Positions 1 through 6,220 of a stretch of 16,877 bases of DNA are shown here, piece after piece; positions within the stretch are counted from its first letter, which is position 1; each line of letters starts with the position of its first letter. Below the pieces are notes generated by a model. It was given only the letters and a program-made list of their open reading frames with translations. It had not been told where the DNA came from and made no database searches. The position numbers and the translations under genes were made by a program. Origin of the DNA: JAHEEL01 sp039715165 (lineage in GTDB: Bacteria; Actinomycetota; Acidimicrobiia; Spongiisociales; UBA5794). The stretch covers positions 1 to 16,877 of the forward strand of contig JBDLHX010000050.1 in assembly GCA_039715165.1 (NCBI GenBank), given 5' to 3'.

Positions 1-1
1 G

Positions 2-217
2 GACGGCGCCTCCGCATTCATCGCCGAGTTCTTCCCCGACGCTCCGATCGAGCACTATGCCGACCCATCTGGATCGATACCGATTGATCTCGGCGGCTCA
101 CGGGGTGTTCCTCTCACGTTCTTCTTCCGCTCGGGCGGCGACCTGTCGCATCTCCACTACGGCGTCATCGACGAACGCACGCTCGTCCTGCAAGTCGACG
201 AACTGGTGAACGGCTGA
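2..217 (+). CDS. TlpA/ResA-like redoxin, C-terminal fragment
   Basis: This open frame enters from the left edge and ends at the TGA at 215-217, leaving 71 residues. The visible part looks like the last third of a thioredoxin-fold protein. It has a G-V-P-L-T-F-F-F stretch, where the Pro would be the cis-proline facing the active site, then a beta strand and a closing helix ending V-D-E-L-V-N-G. The catalytic region, including any CxxC, and the N-terminal signal lie outside the window, so activity and location cannot be judged. The stop overlaps the next start (TGATG), so the two genes are probably translationally coupled. Assignment to the redoxin superfamily is by pattern only; the subfamily is uncertain. 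Confidence 0.6.
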   Translation, partial: DGASAFIAEFFPDAPIEHYADPSGSIPIDLGGSRGVPLTFFFRSGGDLSHLHYGVIDERTLVLQVDELVNG

Positions 218-921
218 TGGAATTCACTCTCCTCGGCGCCGCCGCCATCGCCGGTGCCGCGGCATACGGCATGCTGTGGTGGGAGGCGAAACGGGGCAAC
301 GCCGCTCGCTGCGCCGGGAACCTCTGGGAGACGGCCCTGACATCTGTCGTGGCGGGCATCTTCATCGGCCGAGTCGTGGCGATGCTCATCGACGGCGTGA
401 ACCCGCTCGCCCATCCAATAGACATACTGCTCGTGCGATCGGGGGTTTCGACCGCCGGGGCGTCGGTCGCGACAGCCGCGGCGTTCGTGTGGCAGGCTCG
501 ACGCGAACCGATTGCCATGGCCGACGGCATCTCCGCGGCAGCACTGGCCGGGCTCGCCGGATGGCATGCAGGATGTGTCCTACGCGGCACGTGTCTCGGG
601 ACTGCATCCGACCTGCCGTGGGCACTCGCCCAGGAAGGGGGCACGGTCACGCGACACCCGGTGGGGGTCTACGCAGCCGTTCTCCTGGTGGTCGCCGCGC
701 TCGCCCTCGCCTGGTGGAAGGCGTATCGCCACCCGCCGGCCGGGGTGCCCGCGTCGCTGGCGATCGCTGCCGCCGCTGCGGTGCGCCTCGCCACCGAACC
801 ATTCCAGCCGTCGCTCTCCGGCGGCCCAATCTGGTTCTACGCGATAGCTCTCGTGATCGGAATGGCAGGTGCCGCCTGGTTCGGGTTCGTTGTGCCCCGG
901 CGCAAGGCGCAAGCGGCCTGA
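217..921 (+). CDS. Lgt-like integral membrane protein, probably not an active diacylglyceryl transferase
   Basis: A 234-residue protein with about seven hydrophobic segments. Its C-terminal half follows the prolipoprotein diacylglyceryl transferase (Lgt) plan: an A-G-C-V-L-R-G-T-C-L-G stretch then D-L-P-W-A (residues ~118-136), R-H-P-V-G-V-Y-A (146-153, matching Lgt RHPTQLYE), and R190-L-A-T-E-P-F. Lgt moves diacylglycerol from phosphatidylglycerol to the lipobox cysteine. Two residues essential in Lgt are missing: the His of the HGG motif aligns with Thr79 (V-S-T-A-G-A), and the Arg of GRIG aligns with His117. I infer a paralogue with another role. The ATG overlaps the stop of the upstream redoxin gene, so partnership with a thiol-redox protein is plausible. 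The family call is fairly sure; the function is unknown. Confidence 0.65.
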   Translation: MEFTLLGAAAIAGAAAYGMLWWEAKRGNAARCAGNLWETALTSVVAGIFIGRVVAMLIDGVNPLAHPIDILLVRSGVSTAGASVATAAAFVWQARREPIAMADGISAAALAGLAGWHAGCVLRGTCLGTASDLPWALAQEGGTVTRHPVGVYAAVLLVVAALALAWWKAYRHPPAGVPASLAIAAAAAVRLATEPFQPSLSGGPIWFYAIALVIGMAGAAWFGFVVPRRKAQAA

Positions 922-1014
922 CCCCCTCCGCCACCTGGATCTCAGACGCTTCGATTGGATCTGCTTGACCCCCTCCGCCTCGCTAACGCTCGGCACCTCC
1001 CCCTGAAGGGGAGG
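919..1014. repeat. REP-like intergenic element with a 14-nt direct repeat and hairpin
   Basis: The 14-nt sequence TGACCCCCTCCGCC occurs at 919-932, where it includes the stop codon of the Lgt-like gene, and again at 966-979. The second copy continues into a perfect 7-bp hairpin (996-1002 with 1008-1014). A CCCTCCGCC segment leading into a CCTCCCC/GGGGAGG palindrome resembles the short extragenic palindromic repeats dispersed in many GC-rich genomes. Only one and a half copies are visible, so dispersal across the genome is an inference. Confidence 0.4.
996..1014. terminator. Hairpin between convergent genes
   Basis: CCTCCCC (996-1002) pairs perfectly with GGGGAGG (1008-1014) around the loop CTGAA. 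It sits between the plus-strand Lgt-like gene ending at 921 and the minus-strand redoxin gene ending at 1024, so it could stop transcription from both sides. Neither strand has a real T tract, so intrinsic termination is only probable. Confidence 0.4.
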
Positions 1015-1023
1015 AAGGAGCCG

Positions 1024-1617
1024 CTACTGGCCGAGGGCCACCAACTCGTCCAGCGCCTCTCGCAATGCCTCTTCGCCGGCCGCGCCGAAGAACTGGTTGA
1101 CGATCACATCGTTGCCGGTCACGAGGAACGACACGGGCTGTCCCCGGACGCCGTAGAGGTCCCAGACCGACTCGTCGAGGGCCCACTCCACGTTGTGCAG
1201 CAGTTCGTCGGCTCGCGCCTTGGTCTTGTCGTAGTCCGACCTACCGGCGACGCCGATGAATCTGACTCGGTCGGCGTAGTCGGGCGCTATCGCATCAACG
1301 ACGGGCAACTCCCGCCGACAGACGCTTCACCACTCTGCCCAGAAGATCATGTAGACGGGCTTCTGCTCGCCGGAGAGCGTGAACTCTCCGCCGCCGTCGA
1401 GCGCAAGGGTGAAGTCGGGCGCTGGGTCTCCGTCTATCGCCGGGGGCTCATCTGCAACCTCGGTCGTCACCGGCAATGTGGTCGCCGGCGCTGATCCCTC
1501 TGGAGACACCGTGACCGGCGAGGTCGAGGCAGACGTCGAGGCAGTCTCGGTCTCCGTCGCACAGGACGCGGCCAGGACGGCGAGCGTCGCCACAATCAAG
1601 AACATGCCTCTCCGCAT
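1024..1617 (-). CDS. Selenocysteine-containing TlpA/ResA-like redoxin lipoprotein (in-frame TGA read as Sec)
   Basis: Reading the TGA at 1327-1329 as an amino acid gives a 197-residue protein. It has a lipoprotein signal peptide with lipobox L-A-A-S-C (Cys19), a Ser/Thr/Pro-rich linker (~20-60), and a redoxin domain starting A-P-D-F-T-L. The active-site strand reads F-W-A-E-W-U-S-V-C-R-R-E-L-P, so the TGA (residue 97) replaces the first Cys of the usual W-C-x-x-C and Cys100 is the second. The cis-Pro context Y-G-V-R-G-Q-P-V-S-F-L-V and the final helix follow intact in the same frame. I chose ATG 1617 because it gives a charged n-region; ATG 1605 is possible and has a closer GGAGAGG. TlpA-type proteins reduce or oxidise thiols outside the membrane; a Sec would make a more reactive selenolate. 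The gene lies 40 bp after trpD and may share its transcript. Alternatives are a nonsense mutation or a sequencing error. The gene is confident, Sec moderately so. Confidence 0.7.
1292..1326 (-). promoter_or_regulatory. Candidate bacterial SECIS hairpin directly after the TGA
   Basis: On the transcript, one A follows the UGA. GCGUC (1325-1321) then pairs with GAUGC (1296-1292), and after a small U-containing internal loop (UGU/UU) CGGCGGG (1317-1311) pairs with CCCGUCG (1305-1299). The apical loop is AGUUG. There are 12 base pairs, two of them G-U. The loop starts at the 17th nucleotide after UGA and its second base is G. Both fit the published description of bacterial SECIS elements: a short apical loop with an early G, roughly 16-37 nt from the UGA. 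Hairpins are common in GC-rich DNA, so structure alone is not proof. Confidence 0.55.
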
Positions 1618-1657
1618 GGATCCACCGTACCCGCGCCGATTGGCTACGGGGACGGTT

Positions 1658-2683
1658 CTATGCGCGCTCCTGAGTGAACGCAATCGCCCGGTCGAGCACT
1701 GCCCGGGCGTCTCCCGAATCGATCGACTCGTTGGCGAGATCAACTGCCTCGACGAACCCGTCGGCCAGCCCAGCAACAACAATCGCCGGTGCGGCATTCA
1801 CCACGGCGATGTCTCGCTTCGGCCCGGTCCGCCCGTCGAGGATCCCGAGCAGTATCTCAGCGTTCTCCTCGACGGTGCCCCCCCTGAGATCGTCCAGGAC
1901 CGATCGCCGCACCCCGAAATCCTCCGGGGTGAATTCGGCGGTCGTCACCTCACCGTTGCGGAGCCGATAGATGAACGAGGGCCCGGTCGTCGTCAACTCG
2001 TCGAGACCATCCTCACCGTGGAACACGAAGGCCCGCTCCACTCCCCTGTTCTTCAGAACGTCGACCATGAGACCGGCCATGCGGTGATCGGATGTCCCGA
2101 CCGACAGGAGTTTCGCCCCTGCCGGGTTCGTCAGAGGTCCGAGGAAGTTGAAAACGGTCCGAATCCCAAGCGATGAGCGCACCGGCCCGGCGTGCCTCAT
2201 CGCTGGGTGATAGCGCGGAGCGAAGAGGAAGCCGAATCCGACCTCTCGAATCATCGCCACCGTGTCGTCGGGATCCATCTCCAGATCGAATCCCAGCGCC
2301 TCGAGCACATCTGCAGAACCGGTCTTCGACGACGCTGCACGGTTGCCGTGCTTCGCGATCTTCACCCCGGCCCCGCCGGCAATGAACGCCGCGGTCGTCG
2401 AGATGTTGAACGTACCGGAGCGATCCCCGCCGGTGCCGACCGAGTCGACCACCGGTTCCCCGACATCAACCGTGATCGAGACATCGACCATGGCATCGAC
2501 GAGGCCGGTCATCTCCTCGGACGTCTCACCCTTCGTTCGCAGGGCGACGAGGAAAGCTGCAATCTGCGACTCGGACGCGTTGCCGGCCATGATCTCCCCC
2601 ATGGCGGCATACGCCTCACCCCGCGACAGATCCTCGGTTCGAATGAGGCGATCAAGAAGTTCGGGCCATGACACGTCCGTCAT
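1658..2683 (-). CDS. trpD: Anthranilate phosphoribosyltransferase
   Basis: A 341-residue cytoplasmic enzyme that joins anthranilate to PRPP to give phosphoribosylanthranilate, the second step of tryptophan synthesis after chorismate. The signature motifs are complete: G-T-G-G-D at 83-87 and N-I-S-T at 93-96 (PRPP and magnesium), and K-H-G-N-R at 111-115. The N-terminal helical domain contains the typical L-R-T-K-G-E-T. Length is normal. The start is ATG 2683, preceded by a weak AGG/GGG-rich stretch. No other trp gene is in the window, so the pathway genes are scattered or lie elsewhere. whiB lies upstream on the same strand 39 bp away, with the gap filled by a heptamer repeat, and the redoxin gene lies 40 bp downstream. 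Confidence 0.95.
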   Translation of the reverse strand: MTDVSWPELLDRLIRTEDLSRGEAYAAMGEIMAGNASESQIAAFLVALRTKGETSEEMTGLVDAMVDVSITVDVGEPVVDSVGTGGDRSGTFNISTTAAFIAGGAGVKIAKHGNRAASSKTGSADVLEALGFDLEMDPDDTVAMIREVGFGFLFAPRYHPAMRHAGPVRSSLGIRTVFNFLGPLTNPAGAKLLSVGTSDHRMAGLMVDVLKNRGVERAFVFHGEDGLDELTTTGPSFIYRLRNGEVTTAEFTPEDFGVRRSVLDDLRGGTVEENAEILLGILDGRTGPKRDIAVVNAAPAIVVAGLADGFVEAVDLANESIDSGDARAVLDRAIAFTQERA

Positions 2684-2696
2684 GACCCGGAACCCT

Positions 2697-2724
2697 ACCT
2701 GTTGTCTGTTACCTGTTGCCTGTC
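2697..2724 (-). repeat. Four tandem 7-bp repeats between whiB and trpD
   Basis: Read on the minus strand the units are GACAGGC, AACAGGT, AACAGAC and AACAGGT. They begin inside the TGA stop of whiB and end 14 bp before the trpD ATG. A related array (ATCCAGG, CGACAGG, CAACAGG on the minus strand) lies at 6779-6799. The pattern resembles the short tandem heptanucleotide repeats (STRR) of some cyanobacteria, but the sequence differs and the role is unknown. Confidence 0.6.
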
Positions 2725-2986
2725 AACTGGCCCGAAGCAACCTCTTGCGCTCCCGCTCAGTCGTGCCGCCCCAGATACCGAATCGTTCGCGAGTATCGAG
2801 AGCGAATTCGAGGCAGTGGTCCCGCACGGTGCACACATTGCAGACGGCGAGAGCAGCGCGCTCGTCATCCCGGGTTGAGCCGAAGAAGACCCCCGGATCG
2901 GCTTCACGGCATGCGGAGAAGACGGCCCATGGGCGCTCGTCGAGCAGTGGTGCCTCGAGGGCGGGGAATTCGGTCGTGTTGTGCAT
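2723..2986 (-). CDS. WhiB-family [4Fe-4S] transcriptional regulator
   Basis: An 87-residue WhiB-like protein, a family restricted to actinobacteria and their phages that senses redox state or NO through an iron-sulfur cluster and usually acts with the primary sigma factor. The four cluster ligands are Cys26, Cys49, Cys52 and Cys58, in the C-x(n)-C-x2-C-x5-C pattern. The G-I-W-G-G turn is at 70-74 and a basic tail (E-R-E-R-K-R-L-L-R) follows. There is no AT-hook extension of the WhiB7 type. I chose ATG 2986, with GAGGAAGG 7 bases upstream. ATG 3016 with GGAG 8 bases upstream would add ten residues, but that extension translates the Shine-Dalgarno region (L-E-E-G). Which WhiB subclass it is, and what it controls, cannot be said. 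Confidence 0.9.
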   Translation of the reverse strand: MHNTTEFPALEAPLLDERPWAVFSACREADPGVFFGSTRDDERAALAVCNVCTVRDHCLEFALDTRERFGIWGGTTERERKRLLRAS

Positions 2987-3124
2987 GGTGAAGCCTTCCT
3001 CAAGGAGTACGGGCATATGACGCTCTCCAGGCCCAGAAAGGTTCCCGACACGCTGTCGAAGGGCGCGATTGTCCCATATTGAGGACTTCCGGCCCTAAGA
3101 CACGGCCCGAGAGGCAACACAACA

Positions 3125-3167
3125 TGCATAAGCTGCATAGTGCGCAGAGTCCCTGTGCACTACATGC
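3125..3167 (+). promoter_or_regulatory. Candidate operator region ahead of the sulfur operon
   Basis: The whiB to PocR-regulator intergenic region contains two direct TGCATA hexamers 9 bp apart (3125-3130 and 3134-3139). It also has an imperfect inverted repeat, GCATAGTGC (3135-3143) against GCACTACATGC (3157-3167). This patch is less GC-rich than its surroundings and ends just before the GGAG at 3168-3171 that serves the ATG at 3183. It is a reasonable binding site for the adjacent HTH protein. No convincing -35/-10 pair stands out on either strand. Confidence 0.3.
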
Positions 3168-3182
3168 GGAGCAGAAGCACTG

Positions 3183-3899
3183 ATGCAGACCACGCACACG
3201 ACGCAGAGCTACCTCACAGCACGTGACGTCCAGGAGTTGATCCGGGTGGATCGCTCGACGATCTACCGCATGGCCGAGTCTGGGCGCCTCCCGGCCATCA
3301 AGGTGGGACGGCAGTGGCGCTTCCCGGCGGATGCGATGCAGCGCTGGCTCGGCTCCCATGTGGAAGAGAGCGGAGCACCGTCGAGTGCGGGCACCCAGCA
3401 CCTCGCGGATCTCTTCGCCGAGCTCTACGGAGTCATGGTGATCGTGACCGATATCGAAGGAAACCCCCTCACCACCGTGAGCAACCCATGCGGGTACTTC
3501 TCCGCCGTCTCCGGCGAGGCCGCTGCACTCGAGCGATGTGTCGCCGAATGGCGAGCGCTCGGCGACCACTACGACTTCGAACCTCGCCTGCGGGCCAGCC
3601 ACCTCGGATTCCTCTGCACGAGAGCGTTCATCCGAGTCGGGAACGAACTCGCCGGCATGGTGATCGCGGGTGGCGTCGCACCGGATGAGTGGCCGCCCAC
3701 ACCGGCGGAGCTCGAAGCGATCGCCATCGAGTCCCGCGTTCCGGTCGACATCGTCATACGCAGCATCGATGACGTCCACCGCCTCGACCACGCTGAGAAG
3801 CAGCGCCTGCTCACCGGAATTCCCATCCTCGCCAAGCACCTGTCGCGCATCGCGACGAGTCCGCGACAGACTGCCGAACAAACAAGGAGCACAACGTGA
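3183..3899 (+). CDS. Excisionase-type HTH regulator with PocR sensory domain
   Basis: 238 residues. Residues ~8-58 form a MerR/excisionase-like winged helix (Y-L-T-A-R-D-V-Q-E-L, S-T-I-Y-R-M, K-V-G-R-Q-W-R-F-P). Residues ~70-225 match the PocR ligand-binding domain, with V-T-D-I-E-G-N-P-L, the C-G-Y-F segment and G-F-L-C-T-R-A-F ahead of G-M-V-I-A-G-G. Three cysteines (103, 119, 145) fall where this domain commonly has them and could bind a metal or react with sulfane sulfur; that is inference. It is the first gene of the sulfide-oxidation unit, and its stop overlaps the GTG start of sqr, so it probably senses a sulfur or redox signal and controls its own operon. ATG 3183 has GGAG 11 bases upstream. 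Confidence 0.8.
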   Translation: MQTTHTTQSYLTARDVQELIRVDRSTIYRMAESGRLPAIKVGRQWRFPADAMQRWLGSHVEESGAPSSAGTQHLADLFAELYGVMVIVTDIEGNPLTTVSNPCGYFSAVSGEAAALERCVAEWRALGDHYDFEPRLRASHLGFLCTRAFIRVGNELAGMVIAGGVAPDEWPPTPAELEAIAIESRVPVDIVIRSIDDVHRLDHAEKQRLLTGIPILAKHLSRIATSPRQTAEQTRSTT

Positions 3900-5137
3900 A
3901 ACGACTGCTGATTCTCGGGGCGGGCACCGCCGGCACGATGGTGGCGGCCAAGCTGAGGCCCCGTCTCGGCAACGACGAGTGGAAGATCACGATGATCGAC
4001 CAGGAGCCCACGCACTATTACCAGCCCGGTTTCCTGTTCATCCCGTTCGGGATCTACAACCCCGACGACGTCATGAAACCGAAGGCCGATTTCATTCCCG
4101 CAGGCGTCGAGTACATCAAGGCCGAGATCGACCTCATCGAAGCCGCGCAGAACCACGTGAAGCTCGCAGACGGCAAGGTCGTCGAGTACGACTACCTCGT
4201 CATCGCCACCGGCTCGCACCTCCGACCGGACGAGACGCCCGGCCTCGAGGGGCCCGAGTACGGCAAGACCGTGCACGACTTCTACAGCCTCGAAGGCGCA
4301 AAGGCGCTCGCCGAGGCGCTCCGCTTCTGGGATGGGGGCAAGCTCGTCCTCAACATCGTCGAGATGCCGATCAAGTGCCCGGTTGCTCCCTTGGAGTTCA
4401 TCTTCCTTGCCGACGCCTACTTCCAGGACAAGGGCATCCGGGACAAGGTGGACCTCACGTACGTGACCCCGCTCGATGGAGCGTTCACGAAGCCGATCGC
4501 TGCGAAGCACCTCGGGAATCTGCTCGAAGACAAGGGTGTGAACCTCGAACCCGATTTCTATCTCGAGCGCGTCGATGCCGATGAGAAGAAGCTCGTCTCG
4601 TACGACGAGCGGGAGATCGAGTACGACCTCCTCGTCTCGATTCCGCTCAACATGGGTGCCGAAGTCATCGCCAGGTCCGGCCTCGGCAACGAGATGAACT
4701 ACGTCCCGGTCGACAGCAAGAACTTCCTCTCGAAGGAGTACGACAACGTCTTCGCCGTCGGGGACGCGGCTGATCTGCCCACGTCGAAGGCCGGCTCGGT
4801 CGCTCACTTCGCCGTCGAGGTATTCACGGAGAATTTCCTGCGCCACATCGAGGGTCTGCCGATGCTCCTCGAGTTCGACGGGCACGCGAACTGCTTCATC
4901 GAGTCCGGCCACGGCAAGGGACTCCTCATCGACTTCAACTACGACACGGAGCCCCTCCCAGGCAAGTACCCGCTCCCGGGGATCGGGCCCTTCACGCTGC
5001 TGCGTGAGACCGAGATGAACCACTGGGGCAAGATGATCTTCAAGTGGACGTACTGGAACATGTTGCTGCGTGGCAAGGACATGCCACTCCCCCACGAGAT
5101 GCTCATGGCGGGCAAGATCGACGAGGGGTCCCGATGA
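3896..5137 (+). CDS. sqr: Sulfide:quinone oxidoreductase (FAD-dependent)
   Basis: 413 residues, in the usual size range. SQR oxidises sulfide to protein-bound polysulfide or sulfane sulfur and passes electrons to membrane quinone. Visible: N-terminal dinucleotide-binding G-A-G-T-A-G (8-13), V-I-A-T-G-S (102-107), and the second FAD motif V-F-A-V-G-D-A-A-D (285-293). There are only two cysteines in the whole protein, Cys161 (I-K-C-P-V-A-P) and Cys333 (H-A-N-C-F). They occupy the positions of the two redox cysteines that carry the growing polysulfide; the third cysteine of some SQR types is absent. The C-terminal hydrophobic-amphipathic segment (372-391) fits a monotopic membrane anchor. The GTG start at 3896 overlaps the upstream TGA and has AAGGAG six bases before it. 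A related FAD:quinone reductase is the main alternative; the cysteines and neighbours favour SQR. Confidence 0.88.
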   Translation: MKRLLILGAGTAGTMVAAKLRPRLGNDEWKITMIDQEPTHYYQPGFLFIPFGIYNPDDVMKPKADFIPAGVEYIKAEIDLIEAAQNHVKLADGKVVEYDYLVIATGSHLRPDETPGLEGPEYGKTVHDFYSLEGAKALAEALRFWDGGKLVLNIVEMPIKCPVAPLEFIFLADAYFQDKGIRDKVDLTYVTPLDGAFTKPIAAKHLGNLLEDKGVNLEPDFYLERVDADEKKLVSYDEREIEYDLLVSIPLNMGAEVIARSGLGNEMNYVPVDSKNFLSKEYDNVFAVGDAADLPTSKAGSVAHFAVEVFTENFLRHIEGLPMLLEFDGHANCFIESGHGKGLLIDFNYDTEPLPGKYPLPGIGPFTLLRETEMNHWGKMIFKWTYWNMLLRGKDMPLPHEMLMAGKIDEGSR

Positions 5138-5892
5138 ATGTGACGGAGACGGACCGAATCGCCGAGCTGGAACACAAGCTCGACGCGATGTCCGCCCAGC
5201 TCGCCGTTGTTGCCGAGGAGGCAAGAGAACAACGGCTCCGTCGGCAACAGTGGGACGAACTGCGATCCGATCTGGCGCCGATCGCCGGCGAGGCCATGAC
5301 GCTCGCGAGCAATGAGCTGGAAGCGATCCAGGCGTGGGTCCAGCCGGAGGACATGCTGCGTCTGCTGCGTCGCATCCTGCGCAACACGAAGAACGTCGAG
5401 GAGGGCATGGCTCGCTATGAGAGCCTCATGGATTTCCTCGACGACGCGAGCCCAATTGCCCACGAGGCATTCACGAAGATGCTCACGACGCTCGAGGATT
5501 TCGAGCAGCGCGGCTACTTCGAGTTCGGCAACGCGGGCCTTGGCGTGATCGATCGTGTCGTGACGGCGTACTCGAAGGAGGATGTCGAAGCTCTCGGCGA
5601 CAACGTCGTTCACATGCTCGACATCGTCAAAGATCTGACGCAGCCCGAGATGCTTGCCGTCGCCACGCGGATGCTCGACGCCGTACAACGCCAACAGCGA
5701 GCAGCCGAACTCGAGCCACAGGAGCCTCCCGGACTCTTCGCTCTCGCCGGTCAGATGCGTGACCCGGAAGTCCGACGCGGCCTCGCACGTGCCCTCAACA
5801 CATTCAAGGTCGTATCTGCATCGGAGACCAAAACCGCCGCAAAGACGCTTGAAGCCCAGTCAACAAACAAGCCACCTGAAGGAGGTGCGTGA
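5134..5892 (+). CDS. DUF1641 family protein
   Basis: 252 residues. The start at ATG 5134 overlaps the sqr stop (ATGA) and has GAGGGG five bases upstream; an upstream extension in frame to 5044 lies inside sqr and is rejected. The protein is soluble and largely helical, with an N-terminal coiled-coil-like stretch (~6-42: I-A-E-L-E-H-K-L-D followed by many Gln, Arg and Glu). A conserved-looking middle contains E-D-M-L-R-L-L-R-R-I-L-R-N and Y-F-E-F-G-N-A-G-L-G-V-I-D-R-V-V. The tail is Lys/Thr-rich. DUF1641 genes are often next to SQR-like or other quinone-reducing flavoproteins, so a structural or partner role for SQR is inferred. No catalytic motif and no cysteine is visible. Confidence 0.8.
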   Translation: MNVTETDRIAELEHKLDAMSAQLAVVAEEAREQRLRRQQWDELRSDLAPIAGEAMTLASNELEAIQAWVQPEDMLRLLRRILRNTKNVEEGMARYESLMDFLDDASPIAHEAFTKMLTTLEDFEQRGYFEFGNAGLGVIDRVVTAYSKEDVEALGDNVVHMLDIVKDLTQPEMLAVATRMLDAVQRQQRAAELEPQEPPGLFALAGQMRDPEVRRGLARALNTFKVVSASETKTAAKTLEAQSTNKPPEGGA

Positions 5893-6209
5893 TGCCCGTA
5901 ACAACCATTGGAGGTCAAGAGGTCCACGTCGACGACGAAGGGTTCCTCACCGAGTACGACGAGTGGAGCGAGAATCTCGCGAAGGAGCTCGCATCGAACA
6001 TCGGGATTGCCGAACTCGGCGAGAGCCACTGGAAGGTCATCAGCTTCCTTCGCAGCGACTTCCAGGAGCAGGGTGAGACCGCGACACTGCGCCGCGTCTC
6101 GACCATCGGGGGGATTCCGACGAAGGAGCTGTTCCAGCTCTTCCCCAAGAAACCGGCACGCAAGATGTCGTACGTGTCCGGACTCCCCAAGCCCGCGGGC
6201 TGCATCTAG
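5892..6209 (+). CDS. TusE/DsrC-like sulfur carrier
   Basis: 105 residues of the DsrC/TusE fold. It opens with a beta hairpin G-G-Q-E-V-H-V-D-D-E-G-F-L, then W-S-E-N-L-A and H-W-K-V-I-S-F-L-R, and ends in the flexible arm G-L-P-K-P-A-G-C-I. Cys104, second from the end, is the carrier cysteine (Cys A) that accepts a persulfide. The second cysteine of true DsrC, eleven residues earlier, is Ser93 here, so the protein is TusE-like: it can relay sulfur but cannot form the DsrC trisulfide or intramolecular disulfide. It probably takes sulfur from the downstream DsrE2-type protein. ATG 5892 is chosen over GTG 5889 because GGAGG at 5881-5885 is optimally spaced for it; the start overlaps the preceding stop (TGATG). 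Confidence 0.85.
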   Translation: MPVTTIGGQEVHVDDEGFLTEYDEWSENLAKELASNIGIAELGESHWKVISFLRSDFQEQGETATLRRVSTIGGIPTKELFQLFPKKPARKMSYVSGLPKPAGCI

Positions 6210-6220
6210 AAAGGACCGAG

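Noticed and set aside
1327..1329. Treating the redoxin as a pseudogene or as two separate genes
   Set aside because: The two parts are in the same frame, nothing else is damaged, the stop replaces precisely the catalytic Cys, and the downstream part alone lacks a start with a ribosome site. Not fully excluded, but less likely than Sec.
3569..5224. Very long open frame on the minus strand across sqr
   Set aside because: It mirrors the codon bias of the sqr and regulator genes, has no recognisable domain, and the plus-strand genes have clear families and coupled starts.
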